NCBI GenBank assembly: GCA_907164885.2
Contig: OU015495.1
Span: 5,206,308 to 5,270,307, forward strand
Length of the DNA: 64,000 bases
Source of the DNA: Dolomedes plantarius
Lineage: Eukaryota > Arthropoda > Arachnida > Araneae > Dolomedidae
Direction of reading: 5' to 3'
A program made the translations under genes and the position numbers. The notes under the pieces were generated by a model that was not told where the DNA came from, ran no database searches, and saw only the letters and a list, made by a program, of their open reading frames with translations. Of the stretch, positions 9,346 to 20,485 are shown piece after piece. Within the stretch, counting starts at the first letter, position 1. Each line of letters starts with the position of its first letter.

Positions 9346-10955
9346 ACAGCTGTGAAATTTGGCACGGGTAGTGCTGACTATGGGAAGGTGCACCTCGAAG
9401 TCCGAATTTTAAATTTTGTTCTAGAAAATTTTTATTTTATGTCTTGTGCGATATTTTATGTTTTTTTAACTTCAGATTACGATATCTCAGCAAAAAATGA
9501 TAGTACAATTTTGATCTTTTTACAATCTAAGACTACAGAGATTTCTCCTTCAAACAAGACCTCATTTGTTTAAAAATAATTTAAAACAGACTAATATTTT
9601 CATCAAAATATTAAACCCACTTTTTCGAGAAATTTATGCACTTTTGAGGATCTACGGTCGATGCTCTTCGAGTTTTTCTCTTACAAAGAAAATATTTACA
9701 TCATCTGGAAGATGAAAGCTTTCTCATTCATATAAACCGCATTTAAAGTCTCTATCTTAAAATTTCGATTTTTAATTGAATTTTAAAGAACGATACTGCA
9801 ACACAAATTTCCTGCTTGGTTCTTCAAGCGCGGAATTGAATGACGAAATTTTCTCCCCTTGGATTGTAAGCAATTCAGTCATTCAATTATGTTTTGTGGG
9901 ATATTTTATGTTTTTTTAACTTCAGATTACGATATCTCGGCAAAAAAGGATCGTAGAATTTTGATCTTTTTACACTCTAAGACTACAGACATTTCTTTTT
10001 CAAACAAGACCTCATTTGTTTCAAAATAATTTAAAACAGACTAATATTTTCATCAAAATTTTAAACCCACTTTTTCGAGAAATTTACGCCCTTTTGAGCA
10101 TCTACGGTCGATGCTTTTCGTGTTTTTATCTTACAAAGAAAATATTTACATCATCTGGAAGATGAAAGCTTTCTCATTCATATAAACCTCATTTCAAGTC
10201 TCTATCTTAAAATTTCGATTTTTAATTGAATTTTAAAGAACGGTACGTCAACACAAATTTCAAATGCGGTAGTCTCGAAGAAAGAATTTTTCGCCCATAT
10301 GTGGAGCGGTGGACGGAACGAAATTTCTCGCCGGTGGGGGGGGGGAGAATTTTTCTTCTGGCTGTGACTGTTTGCAGGACGTGGGATACGTAGCCACAAA
10401 ATTTAGATACCTTGATTCGTTGTTTTTAGTGTTTCCATTCTAATCTGTGAAATTTACAGCTATGAAATTTGGCACACGGGCAGTACAGACTATGGGAAGG
10501 TGCACCTCGAAGCCCGAATTTTAAATTTTATTCTAGAAAATTTTTTATTTTATGTTTTGTGGGATATTTTATGTTTTTTTAACTTCAGATTACGATATCT
10601 CGGCAAAAAAATGATCGTAGAATTTAGATCTTTTTACAATCTAAGACTACAGAGATTTCTCCTTCAAACAAGACCTCATTTGTTTAAAAATAATTTAAAA
10701 CAGACTAATATTTTGATCAAAATATTAAACACACTTTTTCGAGAAATTTAAACTCTTTTTAGCATCTACGGTCGATGCTTTTCGTGTTTTTATCTTACAA
10801 ACAAAATATTTACATCATCTGGAAGATGAAAGCTTTCTCATTCATATAAACCTCATTTCAAGTCTCTATCTTAAAATTTCGATTTTTAATTGAATTTTAA
10901 AGAACGATACAGCAACACAAATTTCCTGCTTGGTTCTTCAAACGCGTAAATGATT
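9346..10955. repeat. Three direct copies of a ~400-520 bp AT-rich unit
   Basis: The unit contains the landmark AACTTCAGATTACGATATCT at 9468, 9918 and 10581, so the spacings are 450 and 663 bp. Copies 1 and 3 begin with GAAATTTGGCAC (near 9352 and 10464) and continue through GGAAGGTGCACCTCGAAG and ATCTACGGTCGATGC to ATTTCCTGCTTGGTTCTTC. Copy 2 lacks the first ~100 bp and ends with a different tail (10255-10445) that holds a run of nine or more G near 10340. The copies are clearly homologous, with scattered substitutions. They carry no coding potential. They may be a short satellite array or tandem remnants of a non-autonomous element. Confidence 0.85.
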
Positions 10956-11377
10956 GAGTCATAGCAAAGCGTGATTCTTTCACAGCGTGATTCTCACTAA
11001 AAATGAATCACTGAAAAGATGTGTCATTGTGTGTCTAATATTTTATTATCTTTAATTCAAACTTTTTAATCATAAATAGATCATTTTTTCATTTCGAGTT
11101 ACAAACTGACCTTTTGAAATTTGGCCATGTCTTTTTCGATATAATTTTTTTTTCATTAAATGTTACATATTTGGAAAGAGCCTTAAAAAATTTTAATTCA
11201 AATTTTTTAATCATAATTAGATCATTTCAAGATGTACTGATTTTTGGGGGGACATTTTGCAAGTTAAAAGTGAAAAGAAATTTTAATTCAAGTAACTGAC
11301 ATTCGAATATGAATCGATTCGGTTTAGGTAAATTTTTCGCACCATTTTCGAAAATAGTTGTGAATACCTTTGGTTTC
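10956..11377. other. AT-rich DNA between repeats
   Basis: No gene is visible. A short imperfect repetition of TTTTTAATCATAA(A/T)TAGATCATTT occurs at about 11063 and 11207, which suggests another local duplication of some 145 bp spacing. Confidence 0.4.
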
Positions 11378-12100
11378 GTAAGTTGGAATTTTTATTTGAA
11401 ACTCTTATTTTTAATATAATTGCATACTATTTAATAAGAAATATAAAATATGATTTCAACAAAACTATTAACGAAGTAATAAGTATTTTCATTATTGAAA
11501 CATACTATTTAATAAGAAATCTATATTAATAAAAGCGAATGTTTGCGTGTGTGTTTACTTACGTGTGTTATAATACATTACCTCAGAACAGAGTTAAAGA
11601 TAAGACTGAGAAACCCAACACCAATGATTTTAAAAATTATATCAAACATACATTAGAAAACAATTATATTAAAAAATAATAGTTTTGGATCATAATATTG
11701 TTAAAAACTATGTGAAGACTAAATACATAATCAGAATCTTCAAATCCACAGTTTGAAAAAGCGTAAAAACCCAACTTTCTTAAAAGTTGTATAAAATTTT
11801 CCGATTTTAAAAAATAGTTATGTGAAACGATACCAAAACATTAATTACTGTAAAAATAAGAAATTAATTAACGTCATTCAAAACTGTAGACATTAAAACT
11901 CTAAATTTCTTTCATTTCTCAAGCAATATATTAATATGTCAATTTAGCAATCATTATAACACACGTAAGTAAACACACACACAAACAAACACTTGAAAAC
12001 AATTATATACCACCCTAACTGAATTCAATTCGTGCATTGTTTTAATTTGTTTATTTTATCAATAATTATTTTATATAAATAAGTAAAAATAGTTTTGTGA
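11378..12100. repeat. Duplicated and partly inverted copy of the Helitron 5' region
   Basis: 11378-11575 matches 12934-13145 in the same orientation, including about 140 bp of flank before the Helitron start motif (TCTATATTAATAAAAGCG at 11520). From about 11590 to 11990 the sequence is instead the reverse complement of 13105-13465, the Helitron 5' untranslated region, and it ends with the inverted start motif (AACACACGTAAGTAAACACA). From 12005 to 12055 it again matches 13632-13680 directly (CTGAATTCAATT, GCATTGTTTTAAT). The block is therefore a rearranged second copy of the Helitron 5' end. Confidence 0.75.
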
Positions 12101-12933
12101 AACGGTACGAAGTTTAACAAAGAAATTTTTATTAGAAGAGAGTTAGGAAAACATGAAAAAATATTATGTAGGCTAGGGGAGTTGTTCAGCCCAACACAGC
12201 CCCACTTATTGGTAGTGGCCCCGCATAACTATTCATTGAATGTAGGGTAAAAATAGTATCACAAGACTATGAGAGCAATAATTCAAATATTTTTAGCTTT
12301 AGTTAGTCAGTGATCCTAATTTTGCTGAAATAAAAGTTTATGGGAAAATATATGCAATATAAACAAATGCAAATTTGAGTATGTTAGCTAAATTTATAAC
12401 TAAGAGGACATGATACCAGCTATGAAAGCTCATCACTCCGATATATTGGATTATATGCTGCTTTATAAAATAAATGGTCATTATGTATGTGTGCATGCAT
12501 TTTTTCCTGTGATCTTTACGAAAAAATCCTACGATTTTAAAATAATGCAGTTGGATTTCAGTAGATTTCTTATCCATCCCATGAGAGAAAGATTTGCTTT
12601 CTGTGCAGCGTAACTCCATCATTAAACCACTGATCACATTATATCAGATTTGATACTAAATACAAAAATACATATTTAGGTTTAATGGATTTACAAAAAA
12701 AAAATAATCAATCCAACTTTAAGTAAGTATTTATTATGGAACATAGTATAAAAATCACATAACAAATACAAAACTTATAAAATATATCATAAAATCAATA
12801 GTGTTATAAAATTGAGTCTCACTATAAGATGGAATGGGAATATACAAACAACCAGCTTCACAACAGTCAAAAAATAAAGTCCGATACTGATCAAATCAAA
12901 CACATGTGAATTGCACTAAATACCACATATAAA
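12101..12933. other. AT-rich DNA between the two Helitron 5' copies
   Basis: I see no recognisable gene or terminal repeat in this stretch. The open frames here (about 65-100 codons on both strands) overlap each other and show no family motif. Confidence 0.4.
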
Positions 12934-13900
12934 GTCGTAAGTTTGAATTTTTATTTGAATTTTTATTTTGAACTATTTTTAATATAATTGCATACTATTT
13001 AATAAGATATATAAAATATGATTTCAACAATTATATTAACGAAGTAATAAATATTTTCATTATTGAAACATACTATTTAATAAGAAATCTGTATTAATAA
13101 AAGCGAATGTTTGCGTGTGTGTTTACTTACGTGTGTTATAATCATTGCTAAATTCACATGTTATTATTATATTGCTTGAGAAATGAAAGAAATTTTGAGT
13201 TTGAATGTGGTATTTATATTATTTGTTTGATTTCTACAGTTTTAAATGACGTTAATTAATTTCTTTCGTTTACAGTAAGTAATTTATGTTTTCGTATCGT
13301 TTCACATAACTATTTTTCCTTACGTTAATAGAAGTTCAGTTAAAATCGGAAAATTGTAGATAACTTTTAAGAAAGTTGGGTTTTTACGCTTTTTCAAACT
13401 GTGAAACTGAAGATTCCGATTATGTGTTTAGTCTTCACATAGTTTTTAACAATAATATGATCCATAACAAAAAGTCGATGCTATTACTTTTTTCTCATTT
13501 TATTTATATTATATTCATTTTTCTCATCGTATAACTTTTGAATATTACTGAAATATCAATTCTACTGTTATTCAATTTAAAAAAATCATAATATTCCATA
13601 TTTTAAGGACCGTACGGCAGTCAATGCACTGAGGAGGGCCATAACTGAATTCAATTTCTGCATTGTTTTAATGTTTTTTTTTTCAATAATATTTGTTTTG
13701 GTAACTCACCTTTTTTTTCTTTGCAGATTCAACTTCCATTGCTGTTTGGTTCTATTTTCATTTTCTGTATTTTTGAATTTAATCTCAGTTTCATTTCAGG
13801 ATCTTTCATTTTATTTGCTTTCATTTTGTGCTGAATGTTTTACTAATGTTTTGTCCTTAGCATTTTTCTTTCAATATGCCACAGCCTCCGAGAAAAAAAA

Positions 13901-16133
13901 ATGTCTTCGGACACAAAAGCGACAGAACAGAGAACGAAATCAAGTAGGAGAGAAATCGAATGTACTCCTGAAAGAGAAGCAAGACAGGAAGAAAACAGAC
14001 AACGAGAGCAAAGAAGAAGAGATATCGAATGTACTCCTGAAAGAGAAGCAAACAGACAACGAGAGCAGAGAAAAAGAGAAATCGAATGTACTCCTGAAAG
14101 ATAAGCAAGACAGGAAGAAAACAGACAATGAGAGCAAAGAAGAAGAGAAATCGAATGTACTCCTGAAAGAGAAGCAAGACAGGAAGAAAACAGACAATGA
14201 GACCAAAGAAGAAGAGAAATGGAATGTACTCCGGAAAGACAAGCAAGACTACAGCAGGTTAGAACTACAATAAGTGCTGCTCGAAGGCGCATGTACCCTA
14301 ATTTTGAAAATGCAGCTTTTCATTACGACCCATCGGCAGATTACGTATCTGATCCTTCGTGTAACATTGGATCCATGTCTGAAACTTGCCAACAATGTGG
14401 AGCAAAGAAGTGGAAAGGTGAAGCCACAGGTATGTGCTGCAGCGGAGGAAAGTTTCAACTGCCACAGTTGATGGATCCACCTGAGCCCCTATGTTCTTTA
14501 CTCAGCGGCACTTCTCAAGAAGCTAAACATTTCCTTTCTAATGTATAAGAAGCTACAATTCCTGTTTCCAGATGACCTCTTTTGGCACAACGAAAGAAAT
14601 TAGAGAGCCCGGGTACATGCCTACATTTAAGGTAAAGGGTCAAGTTTATCACCGCATCGGCAGTCTGCAGCCTCTACCGAGGGAAGAGCCTAAATTTTTG
14701 CAAATTTACTTTGTCGGAGACACTACACAACAAGCAGAGCATCTCTGTAAAAACAAGCCACAAACCAGACGAGACATACTACTACAGTTGCAAGGTATGC
14801 TACATGATCATAACTGTTACATCCAGAGCTTTAAGTCGGCTATGGATAAGATTACCTCGGAATCGAAATTGGTGATCGTAGAGGACAGAACCCCACACGG
14901 TGAATATGAGAGGCGGTTCAATGCCCCCGCAACAGAAGAAGTCGCTTTGATCATGGTGGGTGAACGACATAGGACAAGGGACATAGTTTTAGAAGAAAGA
15001 AGTGGCACCCTCAAAAAAATTCCCGAGACGCACAGGTCCTACGAAGCGCTACAGTATCGACTCATCTTTTGGCAGGGAGAGGATGGATATCATTTTGAAC
15101 TGCGACTAAAAAATCCAACTACAGGAATGTCCCAAACTAAGAAGATTTCAGCTATGCAATTATATGCTTACAGGATGATGATACGTTCTTCAAATTTCAA
15201 CACATTACTGAGAAGCAAAGACCTGTTCCACCAATTTATCGTTGACATGTATGCCAAGATTGAATCGGAAAGACTATTGTACATACGAATAAATCATAGG
15301 ACTCTCAGAGTTGAACAGTATGCTCATTTGAGGGATGCGGTCGTGAATGATGGAAATATCTCCGACATAGGCCAGTTGATCATCTTGCCTTCCAGATTAA
15401 CAGGAGGTCCAAGGTACATGCACGAGCATACTCAAGATGCCATGACCTACGAGAGAAACTACGGAAGACCAGACCTCTTCATCACTTTCATCTGCAATCC
15501 AAACTGGACAGAGATACAGGAAGAACTATTTGTTGGACAAAACCACAGGATCGTCATGATTTGTTAGCAAGAGTATTTCATCAGAAACAAAAAACGCTTA
15601 TGAGTTTCACCACAAATGCAAAGAATTTTGGAGAAGTTCAGTGTCATATGTACACGATAGAGTGGCAGAAGCGAGGACTTCCTCATGCTCACATTCTGAT
15701 TTGGCTCAAGGACTCCGTACACGTTCACCGCGTGGATGACTTTATCAGTGCAGAAATCCCTAATGAACAAGAAGACCAGGGACTTTTTTCAATTGTAACT
15801 AAGCAGAGGATGCACGACCCCTGCGGATCCATAAATCCAATCTCTCCATGCATGAAGGATGGAATTTGCACTAAAAGATACCCGCGCCAATTTTTGAAAG
15901 AGACGCAAACAGGACGAAACGGATATCCACTTTATCGGCGCACATCACCACAAGACGGGGTATTTAAGGCTGACATCGTTTATAAAGGATCGCAAGTGTC
16001 TATAGACAATACTTGGATTGCCCCGTATTGCCCTCTACTAACAAAAATTTTCAATGCCCATATCAACGTAGAGTATTGCAATTCTGTTAAGTCTATAAAG
16101 TATGTCTGTAAGTATATTAACAAATGATCTGAC
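13901..16133 (+). pseudogene. Helitron Rep-helicase: N-terminal and HUH Rep part (several lesions)
   Basis: Four imperfect repeats of ECTPEREARQEENRQREQRR (13955-14240) lead into the Helitron N-terminal domain (YPNFENAAFHYDPSADYVSD, then CQQCGAKKWKGEATGMCC, a zinc-binding motif). The Rep domain follows with MTSFGTTKEIREPGYMPTFK, AMQLYAYRMMIR and the HUH motif RGLPHAHILIW (His codons 15684 and 15690). The two catalytic tyrosines, four apart, are in KYVCKYINK (16101 and 16113). The HUH endonuclease would nick DNA and join to it through tyrosine. Visible lesions are stops at 14102, 14129 and 14198, a frameshift near 14540 (continuing as RSYNSCFQMTSFG), a frameshift near 15550, and a TGA at 16125 directly after the Y2 motif, where relatives have glycine. 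Confidence 0.9.
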
Positions 16134-18447
16134 ATGGCTGTTTTTCAAGTGAACAGTGGCGAGAATGACTTAAATGAAATTGTCCAGTATCAAATGGGAA
16201 TATATATGAGCAGCAATGAAGCAGTATGGCGAATACTCAACTTTACTATTCATGAGCGCCACCCCACAGTGATTCATCTGAGCGTCCAACTTGAGAATGG
16301 ACAGAGAGTCTACTTCACACCAGAAAACGCTGCTGAACGAGCCCAAGCACCTCAGGAAACGACACTAACGTCTTTCTTCAGACTTGCACCCAAGATGAGT
16401 TTGCACGCACCCTGTTGTACAACCAAATTCCCAAATACTACACTTGGAACAATGGAAACAAGACATGGAACCGTCGAAAACAAGGACACGTTGTACCTGA
16501 GAAAACAGGAATAAGGTCAAGCGATGCACTGGGCCGGGTCGACACCGTCCATCCGAACAATTCAGAGTGCTTTCACCTGCGCCTCCTGCTGCATGAAGTA
16601 CCAGGCCCAAAGTCATTTGAAGATTTGAAAACATTTCAGGGACGGCTGTGTGAAACTTACAAAAAGGCTTGCCAGCTTAGAGGCCTTTTGGAGAACGATG
16701 ACCACTGGAATAATGCACTCGAAGAAGCGGCTGCATCTCGATCACCAAAGGTTTTACGGAATCTGTTTGCTGTAATGCTACATACATGCTCCATGTCATC
16801 TCCCGAACAGTTATGGATGACACATAAGGAGAACCTGTCCGAAGATATGCTGCACCAAGCACGCGTGGAACAGAAGAATATCGATCTGGACTACAGTGAC
16901 GACATCTCCAACACAGCGCTAATCTACATTGAGGACAAGATTATATTGATGGGTGGATCAGACCTAAAAAGCTTTGGACTTCCACAACCCAATCAAAACC
17001 TTGATTCAGTCCTGCCGAGTGAAGAACGTATGGAGCGAAATTATGATACGAATGTACTCGCAACATACATAGAGGAAAATGAGCCGAAAATGGTCCCAGA
17101 TCAAAAGGAAACATTTGACAAGATCACAACAGCAGTTTTCAATGGTCGCGGTGGCATATTCTTTTTGGATGCTCCAGGCGATACAGGGAAGACTTTTCTA
17201 ATCAATCTTCTTTTGGCTAAAGTGCGACACAAAAACGAGATTGCCCTGGCTGTTGCTTCTTCTGGCATTGCTGCAACACTATTGGCAGGAGGGAGGACAG
17301 CTTACTCAGCTTTCAAGTTACCCTTAAATCTGGCAAACACAGAGACTCCTACGTGTAACATTTCAAAAAATTCAGAAAAGGCAAGAGTTCTGAAGCATTC
17401 CAAGTTAATTGTCTGGGATGAATGCACCATGTTCCACAAAGGCGCATTCGAAGCACTCGATGTCACATTGAAGGACATCAGAGGTAACAATTGCAGAATG
17501 GGAGGCGTAACTATGGTGTTGGCTGGCGACTTTCGACAGACACTTCCGGTTATTCCACGTGGAACCAGGGCGGATGATATGCAGGCCTGCTTAAAATTGT
17601 CTTACATGCGGAATGACATCGAAAGACTTGGTCTTTCAACAAACATGCGAGTTTATGTCAATGGTGATCCCTCAGCCCAGCAATTTGCAGATAACCTTCT
17701 ACAACTTGGAAATGACACCATTACTGCTGATAATACAGGATGTATAGCCATGGGAACAATTGGAATGATTGTCACAACTCAACAACAGCTGAAAGAGGCG
17801 GTGTTTTCAAATGTGGCCCAGCACTTCACTGATCACACATGGCTGTGCGAAAGAGCAATCCTTGCCCCAAGGAACGAAGATGTCAACGTCATCAATAAGC
17901 AGCTTTTACAAGAATTGCCAGGTAAAGCTCAAGTTTACAAATCGATTGACACCCCCTGTGATACAGAAGAGGTGGTACACTACTCCACAGAATTTGTAAA
18001 TACGTTGGAGCCATCTCGAGCACCCTCTCACATATTAGAGCTGAAGATTGGTGCACCAATTATGCTGATGAGAAATCTGCATCCACCTTCACTCTGCAAT
18101 GGAGCAAGACTTGCTGTAAAGAATCTGATGCCGAATGTGATTGAAGCCACCATTATGACAGGACACTCTGCAGGCGAAGTCGTATTCATTCCCAGGATAC
18201 CAATCATCCCTTCCGATATACCATTTCAATTTAAAAGACTTCAGTTCCCTGTCCGTTTAAGTTTCGCCATGAGCATTAACAAGTCACAAGGGCAATCGCT
18301 AAAAGTAGTTGGACTCGATCTTCTCAACCCTGTTTCTCCCATGGTCAACTTTATGTGGGTTGTTCTAGAGTTGGAAAAGCCGAAAATCTCTACATCCTAG
18401 CTCCAAATGGAAGAACAAAAAATATAGTATATCCTGAGGCTCTCTAA
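16134..18447 (+). pseudogene. Helitron Rep-helicase: Pif1-type helicase part (frameshifted)
   Basis: This continues the Rep frame (MAVFQVNSGENDLNEIVQYQ) to about 16385, then shifts into the long frame that ends at 18400. Pif1/SF1 motifs are in order: Walker A DAPGDTGKTF (17168-17197; the usual second Gly of GGTGKT is Asp), Walker B IVWDECTM (~17407), motif III LAGDFRQTLPVI (~17521), LSTNMRVYVNGD (~17636), and AMSINKSQGQS (~18268). A frameshift near 18335 is followed by the final motif LYVGCSRVGKAENLYILAPN in another frame, and the true end is TAA at 18447. The helicase unwinds the strand displaced during rolling-circle transposition. Apart from these frame breaks the helicase is well preserved, which suggests fairly recent inactivation. 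Confidence 0.9.
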
Positions 18448-18667
18448 AGTGATATTTCAAGAAAGAAAAGTAAAAGAAGACTCAAGGGAATTTAATCAAC
18501 GCTATACAGACTTTAATATAGCATTCAAGCCAACAACATGAATGGACAAGCCACAGATCAAAAAGCGTTAATTTAATTTATATCAGCCTTTTGAAAGAAA
18601 CAAATAAGAGAAGCAATGCCGTTTATTTATTTTATGATATTTATATTGTTATTAATTCTATTTTATT

Positions 18668-19012
18668 TATACTGTGTTTAGTTTTTAAATTGATTTTTGT
18701 TAACAAACAATAGACAATTTGACATTTTTACTTTTTAACATTTAGTAGTATAAGAATGATGAAAGGCTGAATCTACTAAAATTTTGAGATGTGTATAACA
18801 TTTCACATGGTTTTTTTTTAAATGCTATTTATACTGTGTTTACTTTTTTAATTGATTTTCGTTAACAAGCTTTCGACAATTTCAATCTTATTTATACTGT
18901 GTTGAGTTTTTAAATTGATTTTGGTTAACAAGCATTCGACAATTTCAATCTTATTTATACTGTGTTGAGTTTTTAAATTGATTTTGTTTAACAAACATTC
19001 GACAAAGTGACA
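18668..19012. repeat. ~63-bp tandem repeats in the Helitron 3' region
   Basis: The motif TATACTGTGTT...TTTTTAAATTGATTTT occurs at 18668, 18830, 18893 and 18956; the last three are spaced exactly 63 bp. One further unit lies in the non-autonomous Helitron at about 23409-23455, which links the two elements. Confidence 0.8.
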
Positions 19013-19103
19013 TTTTTACTTTTCAGCTTTACTTTCCTGAAAACAATTTGATACTTTTCCTTTTCGACTTTTAGTGGTTTATTATAAATTCAATTTATTA
19101 TAA

Positions 19104-19690
19104 ATTCAAATTAATGGAGATAATGTTAATGTTTTTTTGCAGGGAGTAATTTTTTGTTGACATGAAAAATGATTCAGATATAAATTGATTGCTTTTTACA
19201 TTATTTTCAACTCATAAATGGTTTAAATGTAGATATATAAAAGCTTTCAACTTTTGTTAGTGTATTTAGGCCTGTAGTGTATAATAATGTTTAATTTCTA
19301 TTTGTATAATTACATTTTTTTCCCATTATCTGAATATTTTTTTTCTGTTCAAATTAATGGAGATAATGTTAATTTTTTTTACAGGGTTTTTTTCACTAAT
19401 TTTTGGTTGACATGAAAAATGATTCAGATATTATAAAAATTGATTGCTTTTTACATTATTTTGAACTCATAAATGGTTTAAATGTAGATATATAAAAGCT
19501 TTCAACTTTTGTTAGTGTATTTAGGCCTGTAGTGTATACTAATGTTTAATTTCTATTTGTATAATTACATTTTTTTCCCATTATCTGAATATTTTTTTTC
19601 TGTTCAAATTAATGGAGATAATGTTAATGTCTTTTTGCAGGGGCTAATTTTTTAAACATAAAAAAGATTGATATTATAAAAATTGATTGA
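19104..19690. repeat. ~245-255 bp tandem repeat (2.3 copies) in the Helitron 3' region
   Basis: The unit start TTCAAATTAATGGAGATAAT recurs at 19104, 19348 and 19603. Internal landmarks GTTTAAATGTAGATATATAA and GTATTTAGGCCTGTAGTGTA appear in both full units. The third unit is cut short near 19690. Confidence 0.85.
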
Positions 19691-20362
19691 TTTAAAATAA
19701 TTAAGGAAACATATCCCTACAGGGGAATAATCGCCTTGCATATATTGCGAAATGAGGATAAGGCGCCTTTGCTGTACGCCTAGCGTGGTGTGTTAAACAG
19801 CTGTACCGTCATAAAACGCCGGTTAGTGGCCACGTTTGCAGTTTTGTCATCTTTGGCTATACTGTGTTTCCTTTTCTTAAATTTTGCCCTTTTCATTTTA
19901 ATCTCAGTTTTAAGGCAAACTTTTTCAGTCATTTATTTTGTTTTTGTATTTCCATAATTTCAAAACATGCTTTTCATTTCATTTTGTGTAATTTTGCACT
20001 CTTGATTTTAATCTCAGTTTTATTTCTGGTTCTTTCATTTATAGTTCTGATTTAAGCAGTGTTTAGTTTTTGTTTATACTGTGTTTCCTTTTCTGTAATT
20101 TTGCCCTTTTGATTTTAATCTCAGTTTTCAGGTAAACTTCAGGTAAAAATATTAAAATATAGTAAAAGAAATGTTCCTCAAACTGTGCTATATTAACTGT
20201 ACTATATTCTTATGCATGTTCTTTAGATTTAATTTCAATATTTTCTTCTACATTATTTTGTCTATTAAAATATCTGTGACGATTTTTTATAAATATATTT
20301 TTTTTTTTATTTTTTTGACATTAATTGCATACATTGACCGTTGTATGTATGCAATTTTAATG

Positions 20363-20393
20363 TACTCCGTAGCGAAGCACGGGTATTGAGCTA

Positions 20394-20394
<1 letters not shown>
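20363..20394 (+). terminator. Helitron 3' hairpin and CTAG terminus
   Basis: TACTCCGT...ACGGGTA (20363-20385) can form a stem of about seven pairs with one unpaired base and a small loop. Nine bases further is CTAG. In Helitrons this hairpin acts as the rolling-circle termination signal. Confidence 0.75.

Positions 20395-20482
<88 letters not shown>
20395..20482. repeat. (TA)n microsatellite between a Helitron and a mariner-like element
   Basis: A pure TA tract of about 85 bp joins the Helitron 3' end to the mariner-like terminus at 20483. Confidence 0.9.

Positions 20483-20485
<3 letters not shown>

Larger units (their letters stand above)
13088..20394 (+). mobile_element. Near full-length autonomous-type Helitron (decayed)
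   Basis: The element starts with TCTGTATTAATAAAAGCG (5' TC, preceded by A). It ends with CTAG at 20391-20394, preceded by a hairpin at 20363-20385 and followed by T, which are the rolling-circle transposon hallmarks. There is no terminal inverted repeat or target duplication. It carries one long Rep-helicase gene at 13901-18447 and about 1.9 kb of 3' AT-rich sequence with two tandem-repeat arrays. The whole is about 7.3 kb. Multiple stops and frameshifts in the gene show that it no longer encodes its own enzyme. Its 3' tail is immediately followed by a (TA)n tract. Confidence 0.85.

Noticed and set aside
9346..10955. CRISPR-like or operator array reading of the triple repeat
   Set aside because: The repeats are hundreds of bases long and diverged, and the window is eukaryotic.
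13843..14292. Minus-strand 149-codon frame rich in S, L and C with internal repeats
   Set aside because: It is the antisense shadow of the tandem-repeated Helitron N-terminus.
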